A DNA stretch of 64,000 nt from Flavipsychrobacter stenotrophus (GCF_002954265.1 NZ_PPSL01000002.1:868001-932000); one strand, 5' to 3'; shown: positions 16,461 through 25,756, numbered from the stretch's first letter. The notes: generated from the letters alone by a model not told the origin. Numbers and translations: made by a program.

Positions 16461-18305
16461 TTAGTTCTTGTTATTGCTACGTGGCTGGATCTTTGCTTTA
16501 TCGGCCTGCAACTGCTGCATTTCGGTAAGCTTCTGCTGCCACTTAGATTGTGTAGCAGGCTTGGCACGGTTGGCCTTTATCTGCTCATGTATCTGCTTCT
16601 CGTTGATGAAATACTTCTGTATCACAAACTGCTGAGTGATACTGAGGATATTAGAGAACGTGTAGTAGAATGTCAACGCTGCTGCCATCTTGTTAAACAC
16701 GCCCATCAGTATGATAGGGAAGATATACGGCATGTACTTCATCATAGGATTGTTAGGATCCTGCGGTGTCATGTTACGGTTGTACACAGCAAGGAACAAA
16801 CTTGAGGCAGTCATCAGCAAACAGAACAAGCTGATGTGGTCTCCATAGAATGGTATGGTAAAACCGAAGTTGAAGATACTATCGTATGTACTCAGGTCAT
16901 CGGCCCACAAGAAACTCTTTTGTCTGAACTCGATGAACGATGGGAACATATAATACATAGACAACAGTACCGGCAACTGGAACAACATTGGCAGGCAACC
17001 ACCGAGCGGGTTCACACCTGCCTCGCGATAGAGCTTCATTTGCTCCACACTCATCTTCTGCTGATCATCACCGATCTTGGTACGCAGCTCATCCAGCTCC
17101 GGCTTCAGTACGCGCATCTTAGCAGATGACAGGTAACTCTTGTAAGTAAAGAACGAAAGTACCAGCCTGATAAAGATTGTCATCAACACAATGATGATGG
17201 CATAGTTGCTGGTAAAGCTCGACAGGAAGTAGAAAATAGGAATGAACACATATCCATTCACGTATTTGGCAAATGATGTAACACCCGAACCGAGTGGCAC
17301 CATTTCCTGCATACCCATTTTATAAGATTTCAGTGTATTGTAGTCGTTAGGACCTATGTACCACCTCAATGCCGCAGTCTGCTGTTGGTTAGCACCAGGC
17401 TTCAGCGGCAACATAAACTCAGCAATGTTTGAAGCAATGGCGATCGTATCCTTTTCCTTAGCCGGAGACTTAACGTCCATTTTGGTAAAGCCATCTTCAG
17501 AAATCAATACAGAGCTGAAGTATTGCTTACGTAAACCTACCCATGCTGTTGCAGCTTCGCTATGATGTGATTTCTGTTCACCTGTAGCTACAGTATAGTA
17601 GTCGTGATCTTCGTCTTTAAAGCGGTAGTACACCTGCGTGTTCATGCGCTCATTAGTAAGATCCTTTTCGGTGTGCAGTGCAACGGTGTTCCAGTTAAGT
17701 TTTACGCTCGGCGTAGGTATACCTGTCAGCACCACGTTACACTTCATCATGTATTCATCGGCAGGCAATGAGTAGATAAGATCTACCTTCTTACCACCAC
17801 CCAGGTCCGCAGCAAAATCAATGGTCTTACTACCATCGGCTTCGGTGCGGGTTGTAGGTATAAAATACAATGACTCTGTAGCGCGGCCATTATCAATATT
17901 GGCAGGTAAGACTACATTAAATGTATTGCCATCACCGTTGAACAGGTACAAAGGTTTTTTGTGGTAGGTCTGGTATCCTTTCAGCTGTGCAGCTACCGGG
18001 AATGCGCCCTTAGTGCTGAATTCGATAGACACCTTTTTGTTTTCCAGTACTACTTTTTCTGCAGTACCGTTATAAGCCTGCGGCATTAATTTTCTGCGCG
18101 CTATTTCTAAAGAGTCATTCACAACAGGAGCCGCGGCTGTTGGCGCAGCAACACTATCCATCTTAAGGGGGTGCAGGCGTGCCTGCGCAACTGAGTCTGC
18201 GGTCTTCTTTGCTTCATACTTTTTTGTCTCGTACTGGTTATAGCTGATATAACCTATAAGTAAAAGAGCCAGTAGCGCGAAGCCGGTAATTTGATTACGA
18301 TCCAT
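16461..18305 (-). CDS. yidC: Membrane protein insertase YidC
   Basis: YidC inserts and folds inner-membrane proteins alone or with SecYEG. The 614-residue length is typical of Bacteroidota forms. It has an N-terminal anchor (ITGFALLALLLIGYISYN), then a large periplasmic beta domain to about residue 350. The conserved Oxa1 core follows: YVFIPIFYFLSSF, the cytosolic coiled region VLKPELDELRTKIGDDQQKMSVEQMKLYREAGVNPLGGCLPMLFQLPVLLSMYYMF, and later helices ending at TFYYTFSNILSITQQ. The tail is basic. A TACCTTTG promoter element lies just upstream. Confidence 0.96.
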   Translation of the reverse strand: MDRNQITGFALLALLLIGYISYNQYETKKYEAKKTADSVAQARLHPLKMDSVAAPTAAAPVVNDSLEIARRKLMPQAYNGTAEKVVLENKKVSIEFSTKGAFPVAAQLKGYQTYHKKPLYLFNGDGNTFNVVLPANIDNGRATESLYFIPTTRTEADGSKTIDFAADLGGGKKVDLIYSLPADEYMMKCNVVLTGIPTPSVKLNWNTVALHTEKDLTNERMNTQVYYRFKDEDHDYYTVATGEQKSHHSEAATAWVGLRKQYFSSVLISEDGFTKMDVKSPAKEKDTIAIASNIAEFMLPLKPGANQQQTAALRWYIGPNDYNTLKSYKMGMQEMVPLGSGVTSFAKYVNGYVFIPIFYFLSSFTSNYAIIIVLMTIFIRLVLSFFTYKSYLSSAKMRVLKPELDELRTKIGDDQQKMSVEQMKLYREAGVNPLGGCLPMLFQLPVLLSMYYMFPSFIEFRQKSFLWADDLSTYDSIFNFGFTIPFYGDHISLFCLLMTASSLFLAVYNRNMTPQDPNNPMMKYMPYIFPIILMGVFNKMAAALTFYYTFSNILSITQQFVIQKYFINEKQIHEQIKANRAKPATQSKWQQKLTEMQQLQADKAKIQPRSNNKN

Positions 18306-18327
18306 GTAAAAACTTAAAATAAGTGTG

Positions 18328-18335
18328 CAAAGGTA
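18328..18335 (-). promoter_or_regulatory. Predicted -7 element of the yidC promoter
   Basis: The minus strand reads TACCTTTG, followed by CAC, 23 bases upstream of the yidC ATG. A second TACCTTTG lies at 18392-18399 on the same strand. Confidence 0.5.
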
Positions 18336-18481
18336 GGCATTTTAATTAGCTAATGGATAGATTAAAAAATTAGCCGATTTGTTTGCCCACGCAAAGGTAT
18401 GAGGTACATATGTGCTGCATATTATATTAAAAGGTGAGTGGCACTTTGGGGTCGGTGGATACAACCTGCCCGGCTGAAGCA

Positions 18482-19075
18482 TCAATTTCGTTCCAGCCCC
18501 CAGATAGCCAGATCAACATAATATTTTTTAGGCGGGTAGTCGGTGCTGTCATAGCGTATAGTAATAATAGGCACCGATGTATCCCATGCATAGTCGTCGG
18601 TAATGGCTCTAAACCTATATGATCTTCCACCTACTGTCCAAAAGCGGTGCTGATCGCTTTCTTCTCCCATATATCCCCTCTGGGTAAGACAAGAGGTAAG
18701 TGCATCCTTGTATTTGCCATAAATGTCGAAAGCTGCTGCTCTATCTGCTGAAATGTACAACCTGCACAAAAAGTCTGTCCACAATCCCGCGCCAAATTCA
18801 ATGATTGGCGTATCAGCGCCCGGTATCCTCAATTTACTCTGCCATAATACCTGATCAAATGCCGCTGAGATTTGCTTGCCGGAGATATTCTTGTATTTAT
18901 TAGGCGCATCCCTCATTACGGCATTAACAGCATTACAAAAACCCGGCGATGGAATAAGGTCCGGCTTCGTTATTGCTGCTTCTTTGCGAGGTGCTTTTTT
19001 AATTGTCTGTGCTACGGCCTCATCTAAATGAGCCAAACCAAAAACGCCAATGATCATCAGTAAATAATACCTCAT
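18482..19075 (-). CDS. Secreted hypothetical protein
   Basis: Start ATG 19075 (MRYYLLMIIGVFGLAHLDEAVAQ) gives a good signal peptide; the upstream extension from 19117 does not. The mature part of about 175 residues begins with a basic TIKKAPRKEA stretch. It contains four cysteines (GFCNAVNA, DFLCRLY, TSCLTQRG) and ends ADYPPKKYYVDLAIWGL-like (actual: TDYPPKKYYVDLAIWGL). No family recognised; probably periplasmic. Confidence 0.7.
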   Translation of the reverse strand: MRYYLLMIIGVFGLAHLDEAVAQTIKKAPRKEAAITKPDLIPSPGFCNAVNAVMRDAPNKYKNISGKQISAAFDQVLWQSKLRIPGADTPIIEFGAGLWTDFLCRLYISADRAAAFDIYGKYKDALTSCLTQRGYMGEESDQHRFWTVGGRSYRFRAITDDYAWDTSVPIITIRYDSTDYPPKKYYVDLAIWGLERN

Positions 19076-19146
19076 ATTTGATAACCGGCTTGGTATATGA
19101 ATAACGCTCACCATCATAGTTAGCTAATCAAAAAAGTATGGGCATA

Positions 19147-19177
19147 AAAAAAGAGACTGGTTGTGACAGTCTCTTTT
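19147..19177 (-). terminator. Bidirectional terminator after the H1-like gene
   Basis: AAAAGAGACT and AGTCTCTTTT form a perfect 10-bp stem, with A-runs and T-runs on both sides. It begins about 22 bases beyond the stop of the H1-like gene. Confidence 0.8.
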
Positions 19178-19198
19178 AAAGATTCGCTAAAATCTAAA

Positions 19199-19546
19199 TT
19201 ATTTCTTAGCGGCTGCCTTTTTAACAGGACCAGCGTTCTTTTTAGCTGCAACTGGCTTAGCCGGTGCTGCTGCTTTTTTTGCAGGCGCTGCTTTCTTAGC
19301 AGGTGCCGCTTTCTTTGCAGGAGCTGCCTTCTTAGCAGGTGCTGCTTTTTTCGCAGGTGCTGCTTTTTTAGCAGGAGCTGCCTTCTTTGCAGGAGCCGCT
19401 TTTTTAGCAGGCGCTGCTTTCTTTGCCGGTGCCGCTTTTGGAGCTGCTTTCTTAGCAGGAGCTGCCGCTTTCTTAGCCGGTGCTGCTGCTGCTTTCTTTG
19501 CAGGTGCTGCTTTTTTCGCAGGTGCTGCCTTCTTTGCTGTTGCCAT
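19199..19546 (-). CDS. Histone H1-like Ala/Lys/Pro-rich nucleoid protein
   Basis: The 115-residue product is almost entirely repeats of PAKKAA (about 17 units) with a short different tail (KPVAAKKNAGPVKKAAAKK). This is the composition of the C-terminal tails of eukaryotic H1 and of bacterial H1-like proteins, which neutralise and condense DNA. There is no globular domain, so it should be an unstructured polycation. It lies about 57 bases after rpmA but has its own upstream gap. DNA binding is inferred from composition, and repeat number may vary between strains. Confidence 0.8.
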   Translation of the reverse strand: MATAKKAAPAKKAAPAKKAAAAPAKKAAAPAKKAAPKAAPAKKAAPAKKAAPAKKAAPAKKAAPAKKAAPAKKAAPAKKAAPAKKAAPAKKAAAPAKPVAAKKNAGPVKKAAAKK

Positions 19547-19603
19547 AACTTGTGAATTTAAGGGTTAAACAAAAACCTTTATATGGCAAAATCGCGTTGG
19601 GGG

Positions 19604-19873
19604 TTAGGCCTCAGCGACTTCGGATAATTCTCTTACTGATACTGATGTTTTGTTGCGGGTCTTGCGAAACTCAACGATACCATCGGTCAATGCGAATATA
19701 GTAAAATCTTTACCTAATCCTACATTCAATCCAGGATGATATTCTGTACCCCTCTGGCGGATAATGATGTTACCAGAGATCGCTGGCTGTCCGCCAAATA
19801 TTTTAACTCCTAATCTTTTACTGTGTGAATCGCGTCCGTTCCTTACACTACCTTCACCTTTTTTATGTGCCAT
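19604..19873 (-). CDS. rpmA: 50S ribosomal protein L27
   Basis: L27 sits near the peptidyl-transferase centre of the large subunit. The 89-residue product begins [29 protein letters not shown] and contains [26 protein letters not shown], the family signature. It lacks the cleavable N-terminal extension found in Firmicutes L27. It is 40 bases downstream of rplU, the standard L21-L27 operon order. Confidence 0.97.
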   Translation of the reverse strand: MAHKKGEGSVRNGRDSHSKRLGVKIFGGQPAISGNIIIRQRGTEYHPGLNVGLGKDFTIFALTDGIVEFRKTRNKTSVSVRELSEVAEA

Positions 19874-19912
19874 TTCTTGTACTTACTTTATTTGTTAATT
19901 AAAATTGAGGGA

Positions 19913-20209
19913 TTAAGCAATTTCATTTATTTTGATCTTAGTCAAAGCCTGGCGATGGCCATTCTTCTTCATATATCCTTTACGACGCTTCTTCTTAAAC
20001 ACTATCACCTTGTCACCCTGCAGGTGATCAATGATCTCAGCTGTTACTTTTGCAGTTTTTGAAAAAGTTATATTTCCATCGGCACTTGCCATCAGAACAT
20101 CAGAAAACTCAACCTTGTCTCCTGCGTTACCCGCGAGGCGGTGTACAAACAATTCGTCATTCTGCTTTACCTTAAATTGCTGACCCGCTATAGTTACTAT
20201 TACAAACAT
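19913..20209 (-). CDS. rplU: 50S ribosomal protein L21
   Basis: L21 binds 23S rRNA. The 98-residue product from ATG 20209 (MFVIVTIAGQQFKVKQND) has the canonical N-terminus, so the frame's further upstream ATG is rejected. The C-terminal VIVFKKKRRKGYMKKNGHRQALTKIKI is the diagnostic rRNA-binding segment. It is first gene of the rplU-rpmA operon. Confidence 0.97.
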   Translation of the reverse strand: MFVIVTIAGQQFKVKQNDELFVHRLAGNAGDKVEFSDVLMASADGNITFSKTAKVTAEIIDHLQGDKVIVFKKKRRKGYMKKNGHRQALTKIKINEIA

Positions 20210-20230
20210 GATAAACCTAAAATATTTTTG

Positions 20231-20238
20231 CAAAGGTA
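20231..20238 (-). promoter_or_regulatory. Predicted -7 element for rplU-rpmA
   Basis: The minus strand reads TACCTTTGC 22 bases upstream of the rplU start. A TTTG at 20255-20258 (minus strand) may be the -33 element, though the spacing is a little short. Confidence 0.5.
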
Positions 20239-20467
20239 ATACACATTTTTATTTCAAACAATAAAATTTGTTAAATTCCCTGTTTTTTCTGTATGTTTTG
20301 TCGTATTGCCTCCAAATAACTTTGCATCAGCACTCTTACCCTATGTCAAAAAACTTTTATCACTACTATCACTGAACCCCTTTATCGGGTATACTTCAGC
20401 CCTTATTTTAATCATGCTTTCTTACCACTAAATTAATAATAACTTTGACACATAATACACCTGGTGA

Positions 20468-21964
20468 ATGAAAATTAAATCTTTTCTTGCAAGACCTTAT
20501 GCCTCTATCGTTCATTCGCGTGTGCGTAAGAGCATGCTTACCGCAGTAGCAGACCAGGAGCGCATACTGCAATACCTGCTAAAAACCGCTGCAGGCACAG
20601 TGTTTGGCAAGGAACATAACTTTGAGCAGGTAAAGAATTATGTAGATTTTAAGAGCGCTGTACCCATCCGCGACTACGAAGCTTTCATACCTTACATAGA
20701 CCAGATAAAAAGTGGCGGGCTGAATATTTTGTGGAAAGGCAAGCCCATTTATTTTGCTAAAACAAGCGGCACCACCAGTGGTGCCAAGTACATACCTATC
20801 AGTAAAGAGTCTATTCACTTTCACATAAACGGCGCACGCAATGCGCTGCTCTGCTACATGGCAGAGACCGGCAACACTTCATTTGCCGATGGCAAGATGA
20901 TCTTCCTTTCAGGTTCGCCCGAAATGGAGCGTGTGGGCGGCATACCAACAGGCAGGCTTAGTGGCATTGTTAATCACTTTGTACCCCGCTACCTGCGCAG
21001 CAACCAGATGCCCACCTTCGAAACCAATTGCATAGAAGACTGGGAGACCAAGCTGGACAAGATAGTGAACGAAACCATGACGGAGAATATGACGCTGATA
21101 AGTGGTATACCACCATGGATGCAGATGTACTTCGACTGGCTGAGTGAGCGCAATGAAGGAAAGAAGATCAAAGAGCTGTTTCCGCAGCTACAGGTAATTG
21201 TACATGGAGGTGTAAACTTTGAACCATACAAAGCCAGGCTGCTGGATAGCCTGGGCGGACATGTGGATATGATAGAGACCTTCCCCGCATCAGAAGGGTT
21301 CTTCGCATTTCAGGATGTGCCGGGCAAGGAAGGCTTACTGCTAAACACCGATGCTGGTATGTTCTTCGAGTTTATTCCTGCTAACGAGATCGGCAATGAG
21401 AACCCGACCCGCCTATCGCTGGGCGAAGTAAAGGTGGGCGAGAACTATGCACTGATAGTGACCAGCAATGCAGGCCTGTGGGCATATAACATTGGCGATA
21501 CCGTCCGCTTCATAAGTACCGACCCTTACAGGCTGGTGGTTACAGGCCGTGTAAAACATTTTATATCTGCATTCGGAGAGCATGTAATAGGCGAGGAAGT
21601 AGAGCATGCTATTATGCAGGCCGCTAACCAGTTTAGCGTGCACATAACGGAGTTTACCATTGCCCCTATGATACAGGTAGCTGAGGGCAAGCCTTATCAC
21701 GAGTGGTTTGTAGAATTTGAACAGGCACCCGCCGACCTGGAGAGCTTTGCTATGGCAGTGAATGACAACCTGCGCCAGAAGAACATCTACTACGACGATC
21801 TTATCAATGGCAACATACTGCAAACACTGAAGATCCGCCCAATGAAGAAGAATGCCTTTATAGACTACATGCGCTCTATAGGCAAGCTGGGTGGCCAGAA
21901 CAAAGTACCTCGCCTGGGCAATGATCGCAAGCTGGCAGATGCGCTGCAGGAATGGGTGATGTAA
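20468..21964 (+). CDS. GH3 auxin-responsive promoter family protein (acyl-adenylating fold)
   Basis: The 498-residue protein belongs to the GH3 branch of the adenylate-forming (ANL) enzymes; plant members conjugate amino acids to hormone acids. The ATP/phosphate loop is YFAKTSGTTSGAKYIPIS (about 95-112). HGGVNFEPYKARL and ETFPASEGFFAFQD match the second and third nucleotide motifs, and VTGRVKHFISAFGEHVIGEEVE is the hinge into the small C-terminal domain. Bacteroidota often carry one such gene. Its substrate is unknown. It is monocistronic, 48 bases ahead of hicB. Confidence 0.9.
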   Translation: MKIKSFLARPYASIVHSRVRKSMLTAVADQERILQYLLKTAAGTVFGKEHNFEQVKNYVDFKSAVPIRDYEAFIPYIDQIKSGGLNILWKGKPIYFAKTSGTTSGAKYIPISKESIHFHINGARNALLCYMAETGNTSFADGKMIFLSGSPEMERVGGIPTGRLSGIVNHFVPRYLRSNQMPTFETNCIEDWETKLDKIVNETMTENMTLISGIPPWMQMYFDWLSERNEGKKIKELFPQLQVIVHGGVNFEPYKARLLDSLGGHVDMIETFPASEGFFAFQDVPGKEGLLLNTDAGMFFEFIPANEIGNENPTRLSLGEVKVGENYALIVTSNAGLWAYNIGDTVRFISTDPYRLVVTGRVKHFISAFGEHVIGEEVEHAIMQAANQFSVHITEFTIAPMIQVAEGKPYHEWFVEFEQAPADLESFAMAVNDNLRQKNIYYDDLINGNILQTLKIRPMKKNAFIDYMRSIGKLGGQNKVPRLGNDRKLADALQEWVM

Positions 21965-22012
21965 GGATTGTTAAATAAACTAGATTAATTAAATTTGTAG
22001 AAACAGTGGGAT

Positions 22013-22222
22013 ATGGAAGAAGTAATTTTTTTAGTAGAAGAAAGTGACGAGGGAGGCTATATAGCCAAAGGGATGGGCGTTGCAATTGTAACCGAAGCGG
22101 AGACAATAGAAGAATTAAGAGCTGCAGTAAAAGATGCTGTTCATTGCCATTACGAGGATGAAATTGCTCAGCCAAGGATGATACGACTTCACTTTGTTAA
22201 AGATGAAGTATTTGCCGCATGA
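22013..22222 (+). CDS. hicB: HicB-family antitoxin
   Basis: The 69-residue protein has the HicB fold pattern: VIFLVEESDEGGYIAKGMGVAIVTEAETIEELRAAVKDAVHCHY, a partial RNase H-like domain. It lacks the C-terminal DNA-binding extension, which fits the short HicB class. Its stop overlaps the hicA start (ATGA), so translation is coupled. It would normally bind and neutralise HicA. Because hicA carries a nonsense codon, this copy may be an orphan antitoxin. Confidence 0.85.
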   Translation: MEEVIFLVEESDEGGYIAKGMGVAIVTEAETIEELRAAVKDAVHCHYEDEIAQPRMIRLHFVKDEVFAA

Positions 22223-22461
22223 AAATACCTCGAGATCTTAGTGGACGAGATTTGATTCAACGACTGAAGCTATTAGGCTATCAAATAACCCGTCAATCAG
22301 GCAGCCACATAAGACTAACAACGAACTCTAACGGGTAGCATCATATTACTATCCCTAATCACGACCCACTAAAAATTGGCACTCTATCAGCTATTCTAGC
22401 GATGGTAGCTGAGCACTTCAATATCTCAAGAGAAGAATTAACAAGGCAATTATTTGCCTGA
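22219..22461 (+). pseudogene. hicA: HicA mRNA-interferase toxin with nonsense codon 40
   Basis: The 81-codon frame starts at the ATG overlapping hicB. It reads MKIPRDLSGRDLIQRLKLLG then YQITRQSGSHIRLTTNSNG to TAG at 22336-22338, then continues in frame HHITIPNHDPLKIGTLSAILAMV to the natural end. The dsRBD-like fold and the GSH motif with the presumed catalytic histidine are intact before the stop. A 39-residue product would lack the last strand and helix, so the toxin is presumably inactive. Its end overlaps the convergent NHL gene by 12 bases. Confidence 0.85.
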
Positions 22462-23784
22462 TACAAACAACCGCCTCTTGTAGATATTAACTGCATCCCT
22501 TACTGACACCATATAAATGCCCGTAACAAGACCTGCATTGATATACATCAGCTGACCGTCAATGCTAGATTCTTTATAAACCTCCCTCCCCATCATATCA
22601 GTAACAACTATTGTCACCTGCTCACTTTTTAGTGAGCTGAGATCTATCTTAAACCTACCATCCGCAGAAGGGTTAGGATATACATTGATGCCTTTTCCCG
22701 GCTCTACATTCTCTACACCCACGGGGGTGTGTAAATATCTTATGCGGTTATTGCCGTTATCGGACACTATGATATTACCATTGCTGTTGATGGCAATGCC
22801 ATAAATGTTTTTAAACTGCGCTGCTACAGCGCTGCCACCGTCTCCGGAAAACCCTGCTACTCCAGTTCCGGCCACAGTGGTTATAACACCCGCTGGCGTA
22901 ACCTTACGCACTCGCTGGTTCCAGGCATCGGCAATGAAGAGGTCGCCGGTGCTGTTTACGGCTACGCCAATAGGCTCAAACAAGTGTGCCGCAGTGGCCG
23001 CTATGCTGTCGCCATTGTAACTGGCTGTGCCGGTGCCTGCCACTGTTTTAATAATCCCCGTAGGACTTATCCTGCGTATACGCTCATTGTCTACATCGGC
23101 TACAAACACATTGCCCATACCATCTATAGCTATAGAATACGGACCTGCCAGTCGGGCATTGGTAGCGGGGCCATTGTCGCCAAAAAAGCCTGCTACACCT
23201 GTTCCTGCGATAGTAGAGATGATGCCCAAATGATTTACTTTTCGCACCCGGTTATAGCCCTGGTCGGCTATATAAATATTCCCTATTGCATCGACAGCTA
23301 CCCCGCGTGGAGAGATAACAGACGCATCTGTTGCCGGTATACCATCTCCGTTAAATACAGTAGATCCATTGCCTGCAACTGTGGTTATGACACCTGTTAT
23401 GCTGATCCTTCGTACGCGATTATTAGCACGGTCCGTTACATACACATTGCCTCCCGCATCTACCGCTACACCGTTAGGATCATTAATCTGCGCATCAGTA
23501 GCGGGCGCATTATCGCCGCTAAAACCGGGCAGGCCAGTGCCGCCTATTGTTGTTATAATACCTGCTGTATTTATTTTTCTTACCCGGTGGTTTGCCCTGT
23601 CGGCAAAATATACATTACCAAGCGCATCTACGGCAACACCATAAGGGCCGTTCATAGAGGCCGCTGTAGCAGGGTTGTTATCTCCGCCAAAGCCAACGGT
23701 GCCATCTCCGGCCATGGTATTTATATGCTGCGCCCGCAGGCCGGCCGAAATCAATAATAGAAAAAAGGACAAGAATGCTTTCAT
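22450..23784 (-). CDS. NHL-repeat beta-propeller protein with T9SS sorting domain
   Basis: From ATG 23784 the 444-residue protein has a signal peptide (MKAFLSFFLLLISAGLRAQ). Six to seven repeats of about 55 residues follow, of the form AGTGxxGFxGDxGPAxxAxLxxPxGVAVDxxGNVYxADxxNxRVRKI, the NHL propeller signature. The C-terminus is a sorting domain (VYPNPSADGRFKIDLSS ... YKRRLFVSGK). It is expected at the cell surface or in the medium, with ligand or polymer binding inferred. An upstream ATG at 23844 is less likely because the leader starts cleanly at 23784. Confidence 0.88.
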   Translation of the reverse strand: MKAFLSFFLLLISAGLRAQHINTMAGDGTVGFGGDNNPATAASMNGPYGVAVDALGNVYFADRANHRVRKINTAGIITTIGGTGLPGFSGDNAPATDAQINDPNGVAVDAGGNVYVTDRANNRVRRISITGVITTVAGNGSTVFNGDGIPATDASVISPRGVAVDAIGNIYIADQGYNRVRKVNHLGIISTIAGTGVAGFFGDNGPATNARLAGPYSIAIDGMGNVFVADVDNERIRRISPTGIIKTVAGTGTASYNGDSIAATAAHLFEPIGVAVNSTGDLFIADAWNQRVRKVTPAGVITTVAGTGVAGFSGDGGSAVAAQFKNIYGIAINSNGNIIVSDNGNNRIRYLHTPVGVENVEPGKGINVYPNPSADGRFKIDLSSLKSEQVTIVVTDMMGREVYKESSIDGQLMYINAGLVTGIYMVSVRDAVNIYKRRLFVSGK

Positions 23785-23945
23785 CGCCTGAATAGGTAAG
23801 GTGATTAAATAGTGTGTGTTTAGAAAAGGAAAATTAAACAACATTTTTCATATTAAAAAATAACAAACATGGATTGTATCCAGTAGTTAATCGTGCAGTA
23901 ACTAATTCTACACACTTTTGCGTATAATTGTAACAAACACCACCC

Positions 23946-24527
23946 TTGCATCAGTACGCCGAAATATTGCGCAAACAGGTATTTGCTTTTCATCCTATAG
24001 ATGAAGATGCATGGCATGATCTTATGCAGCCATGGACGGAGGTAACTGTAAAGAGGAAGCAGCCGCTGACCATGATGGGCGAAAAGGAAAAGTATCTCTA
24101 CCTGGTACTTGATGGTGTGCAACGTGCATTCTATGCGCATCATAGTAAAGAGGTGACCATTGTGTTTTCTTACCCTCATTCCTTCTCGGGTATAGTAGAC
24201 AGCTTCTTATTACAATCTCCTTCTCTTTACCAATTGGAGTCCATTACAGACAGCAGGTTATTGCGCATCAGCTACCACGATTTTTCTGCACTAATTGCAA
24301 AACACCGCAGCATAGAAACGTGGGTGCGCATAGCCGTAACACAGGTACTCTCGGCCACTCTGCAAAGAGAAATAGAGCTGATCGCTTTTACGGCTGAAGA
24401 GAAATTTAAAGCTCTGCTTCAACGCAGCCCGCAAGTACTGAACCTCATACCACATAAATACCTGGCATCCTATATTGGCGTAGACCCTACCAATTTCAGC
24501 AAGTTGCTGAGTAGTGTGCGATTGTAG
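23946..24527 (+). CDS. Crp/Fnr-family transcriptional regulator
   Basis: The 193-residue protein has a cyclic-nucleotide-binding-like beta barrel (about 25-115, with KEKYLYLVLDGVQRAFYAHHSKEVTIVFSYPHSF). A helix and a C-terminal HTH (IPHKYLASYIGVDPTNFSKLLSSVRL) follow, the layout of Bacteroidota Crp-like regulators that usually do not bind cAMP. No in-frame ATG exists before residue 27, so TTG 23946 is the probable start. It is divergent from the NHL gene and may control it, which is inference. Confidence 0.8.
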   Translation: MHQYAEILRKQVFAFHPIDEDAWHDLMQPWTEVTVKRKQPLTMMGEKEKYLYLVLDGVQRAFYAHHSKEVTIVFSYPHSFSGIVDSFLLQSPSLYQLESITDSRLLRISYHDFSALIAKHRSIETWVRIAVTQVLSATLQREIELIAFTAEEKFKALLQRSPQVLNLIPHKYLASYIGVDPTNFSKLLSSVRL

Positions 24528-24589
24528 CACCATGCTAAGTACAAAAAATTTACGCACCTTATTTAACCAAAAATCAACTCTTCAAATAC

Positions 24590-25081
24590 ATGCATTCAGA
24601 ACTACCTTATTTTGGCCTGATAGATACCAACGAGTTAGAGGACCGTTATTCACTACAAGTAAAGGTAAAAGATCAGACAGTGGACCTCGATATCAACTTC
24701 AAACAAAAAAGCATTGAACAATCCAGAATTGCTTGTTTAAACGACTTTCTCAAAAATATTGAAGCGGTAATAGCGGACTCATGGAGTGCTATAAAGCATG
24801 ATTTTACTAATGGCAGTGAAGTAAGAGAGTTTCTGAATTTTCATTTGGAGGAGCTTGACGACCAAACACTAACGGCCTTGCTAAGTAAAGCGGACAAACT
24901 TCTAACGATGGAAGAGCAATTATTATCTGTTACGAAAATAAACAGAATAGGATTTTATCCTGACAGTAAGACCTCCTTCGCAATCGTTGATTTTAATCTT
25001 GATTTTAGAATATCTCAGTATGTTTTGGTTGTAATATTGAATGACAATAAAACACTCAATCATATAACCATGGAAAGCTAA
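24590..25081 (+). CDS. DUF2004-like hypothetical protein
   Basis: The 163-residue protein reads HSELPYFGLIDTNELEDRYSLQVKVKDQTVDLDINF, then a helical middle. It ends with a paired-strand FAIVDFNLDFRISQYVLVVILNDNKTLNHITMES. This two-part pattern, with a C-terminal 'visible strand then strand' close, matches DUF2004. No catalytic motif is visible. The role is unknown; similar proteins occur in toxin-immunity neighbourhoods. Confidence 0.6.
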   Translation: MHSELPYFGLIDTNELEDRYSLQVKVKDQTVDLDINFKQKSIEQSRIACLNDFLKNIEAVIADSWSAIKHDFTNGSEVREFLNFHLEELDDQTLTALLSKADKLLTMEEQLLSVTKINRIGFYPDSKTSFAIVDFNLDFRISQYVLVVILNDNKTLNHITMES

Positions 25082-25173
25082 AGCTGCCGCTATGGAATCC
25101 ATCACCGAGTAATCTTGGTATTTACCAACAATCATCTTTATCAACGCAGGTACTTTTGTCAAAAAAAAGGAAC

Positions 25174-25755
25174 ATGCCTACATTTAAAAGCATAGAGCTA
25201 CTCGACAATCTGGAAAAGACAGTTGCACAAACGATTAAGAATGCAACGTGGTTGCAATCGATAAACTCTGATGCGTTAAGTAAATCACCGGCTGCAGGTA
25301 AATGGAGCGTGATGCAGGTGCTCTATCACTTAAACAGCTACAACAACTATTACCTGCAGCATATAGAACGAGCAATAAAAGCGGGTATAAACGCACCTTA
25401 CTCTGCATCATTTAAAGCAGGTGTGATCGGCAACTACTTTACAAAAACAATGTTGCCCGGCAATGATGGTGCGGTACACAATATGATGAAAGCCCCAAAA
25501 GATCATACACCTGATTCCACTTATAATAACGTGGAAGCCATCAATGAGTTCATAGCGGGGCAACAAAAACTACTGGAATTGCTAAAGGAAGCAAGAAACG
25601 TGAACATGACCCGGTTGAAAGTGCCCATCAGCATCAGTAAACTCATCAAAATAAGATTAGGCGATACGTTCAGATTCCTGGTGGCGCACCAGCAGCGCCA
25701 CTTTGTGCAGATAAGCAATACGCTGAAGGCCAATGGAGTGATCGCTGAACTGTGA
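25174..25755 (+). CDS. DinB-family four-helix protein
   Basis: From ATG 25174 the 193-residue protein shows the DinB_2 pattern. SPAAGKWSVMQVLYHLNSYNNYYLQHIERAI carries the first metal-ligand histidine, and RFLVAHQQRHFVQISNTLK carries the paired HxxxH at the end. Such proteins bind a divalent metal and include thiol-transferase-like enzymes. The TTG 25156 extension is rejected because it adds only KK-rich residues. Specific substrate unknown. Confidence 0.8.
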   Translation: MPTFKSIELLDNLEKTVAQTIKNATWLQSINSDALSKSPAAGKWSVMQVLYHLNSYNNYYLQHIERAIKAGINAPYSASFKAGVIGNYFTKTMLPGNDGAVHNMMKAPKDHTPDSTYNNVEAINEFIAGQQKLLELLKEARNVNMTRLKVPISISKLIKIRLGDTFRFLVAHQQRHFVQISNTLKANGVIAEL

Positions 25756-25756
25756 T

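Noticed and set aside
19199-19546. Plus-strand Cys/Arg-rich frame opposite the H1-like gene
   Set aside because: It is the reverse reading of the PAKKAA repeats, an expected artefact.
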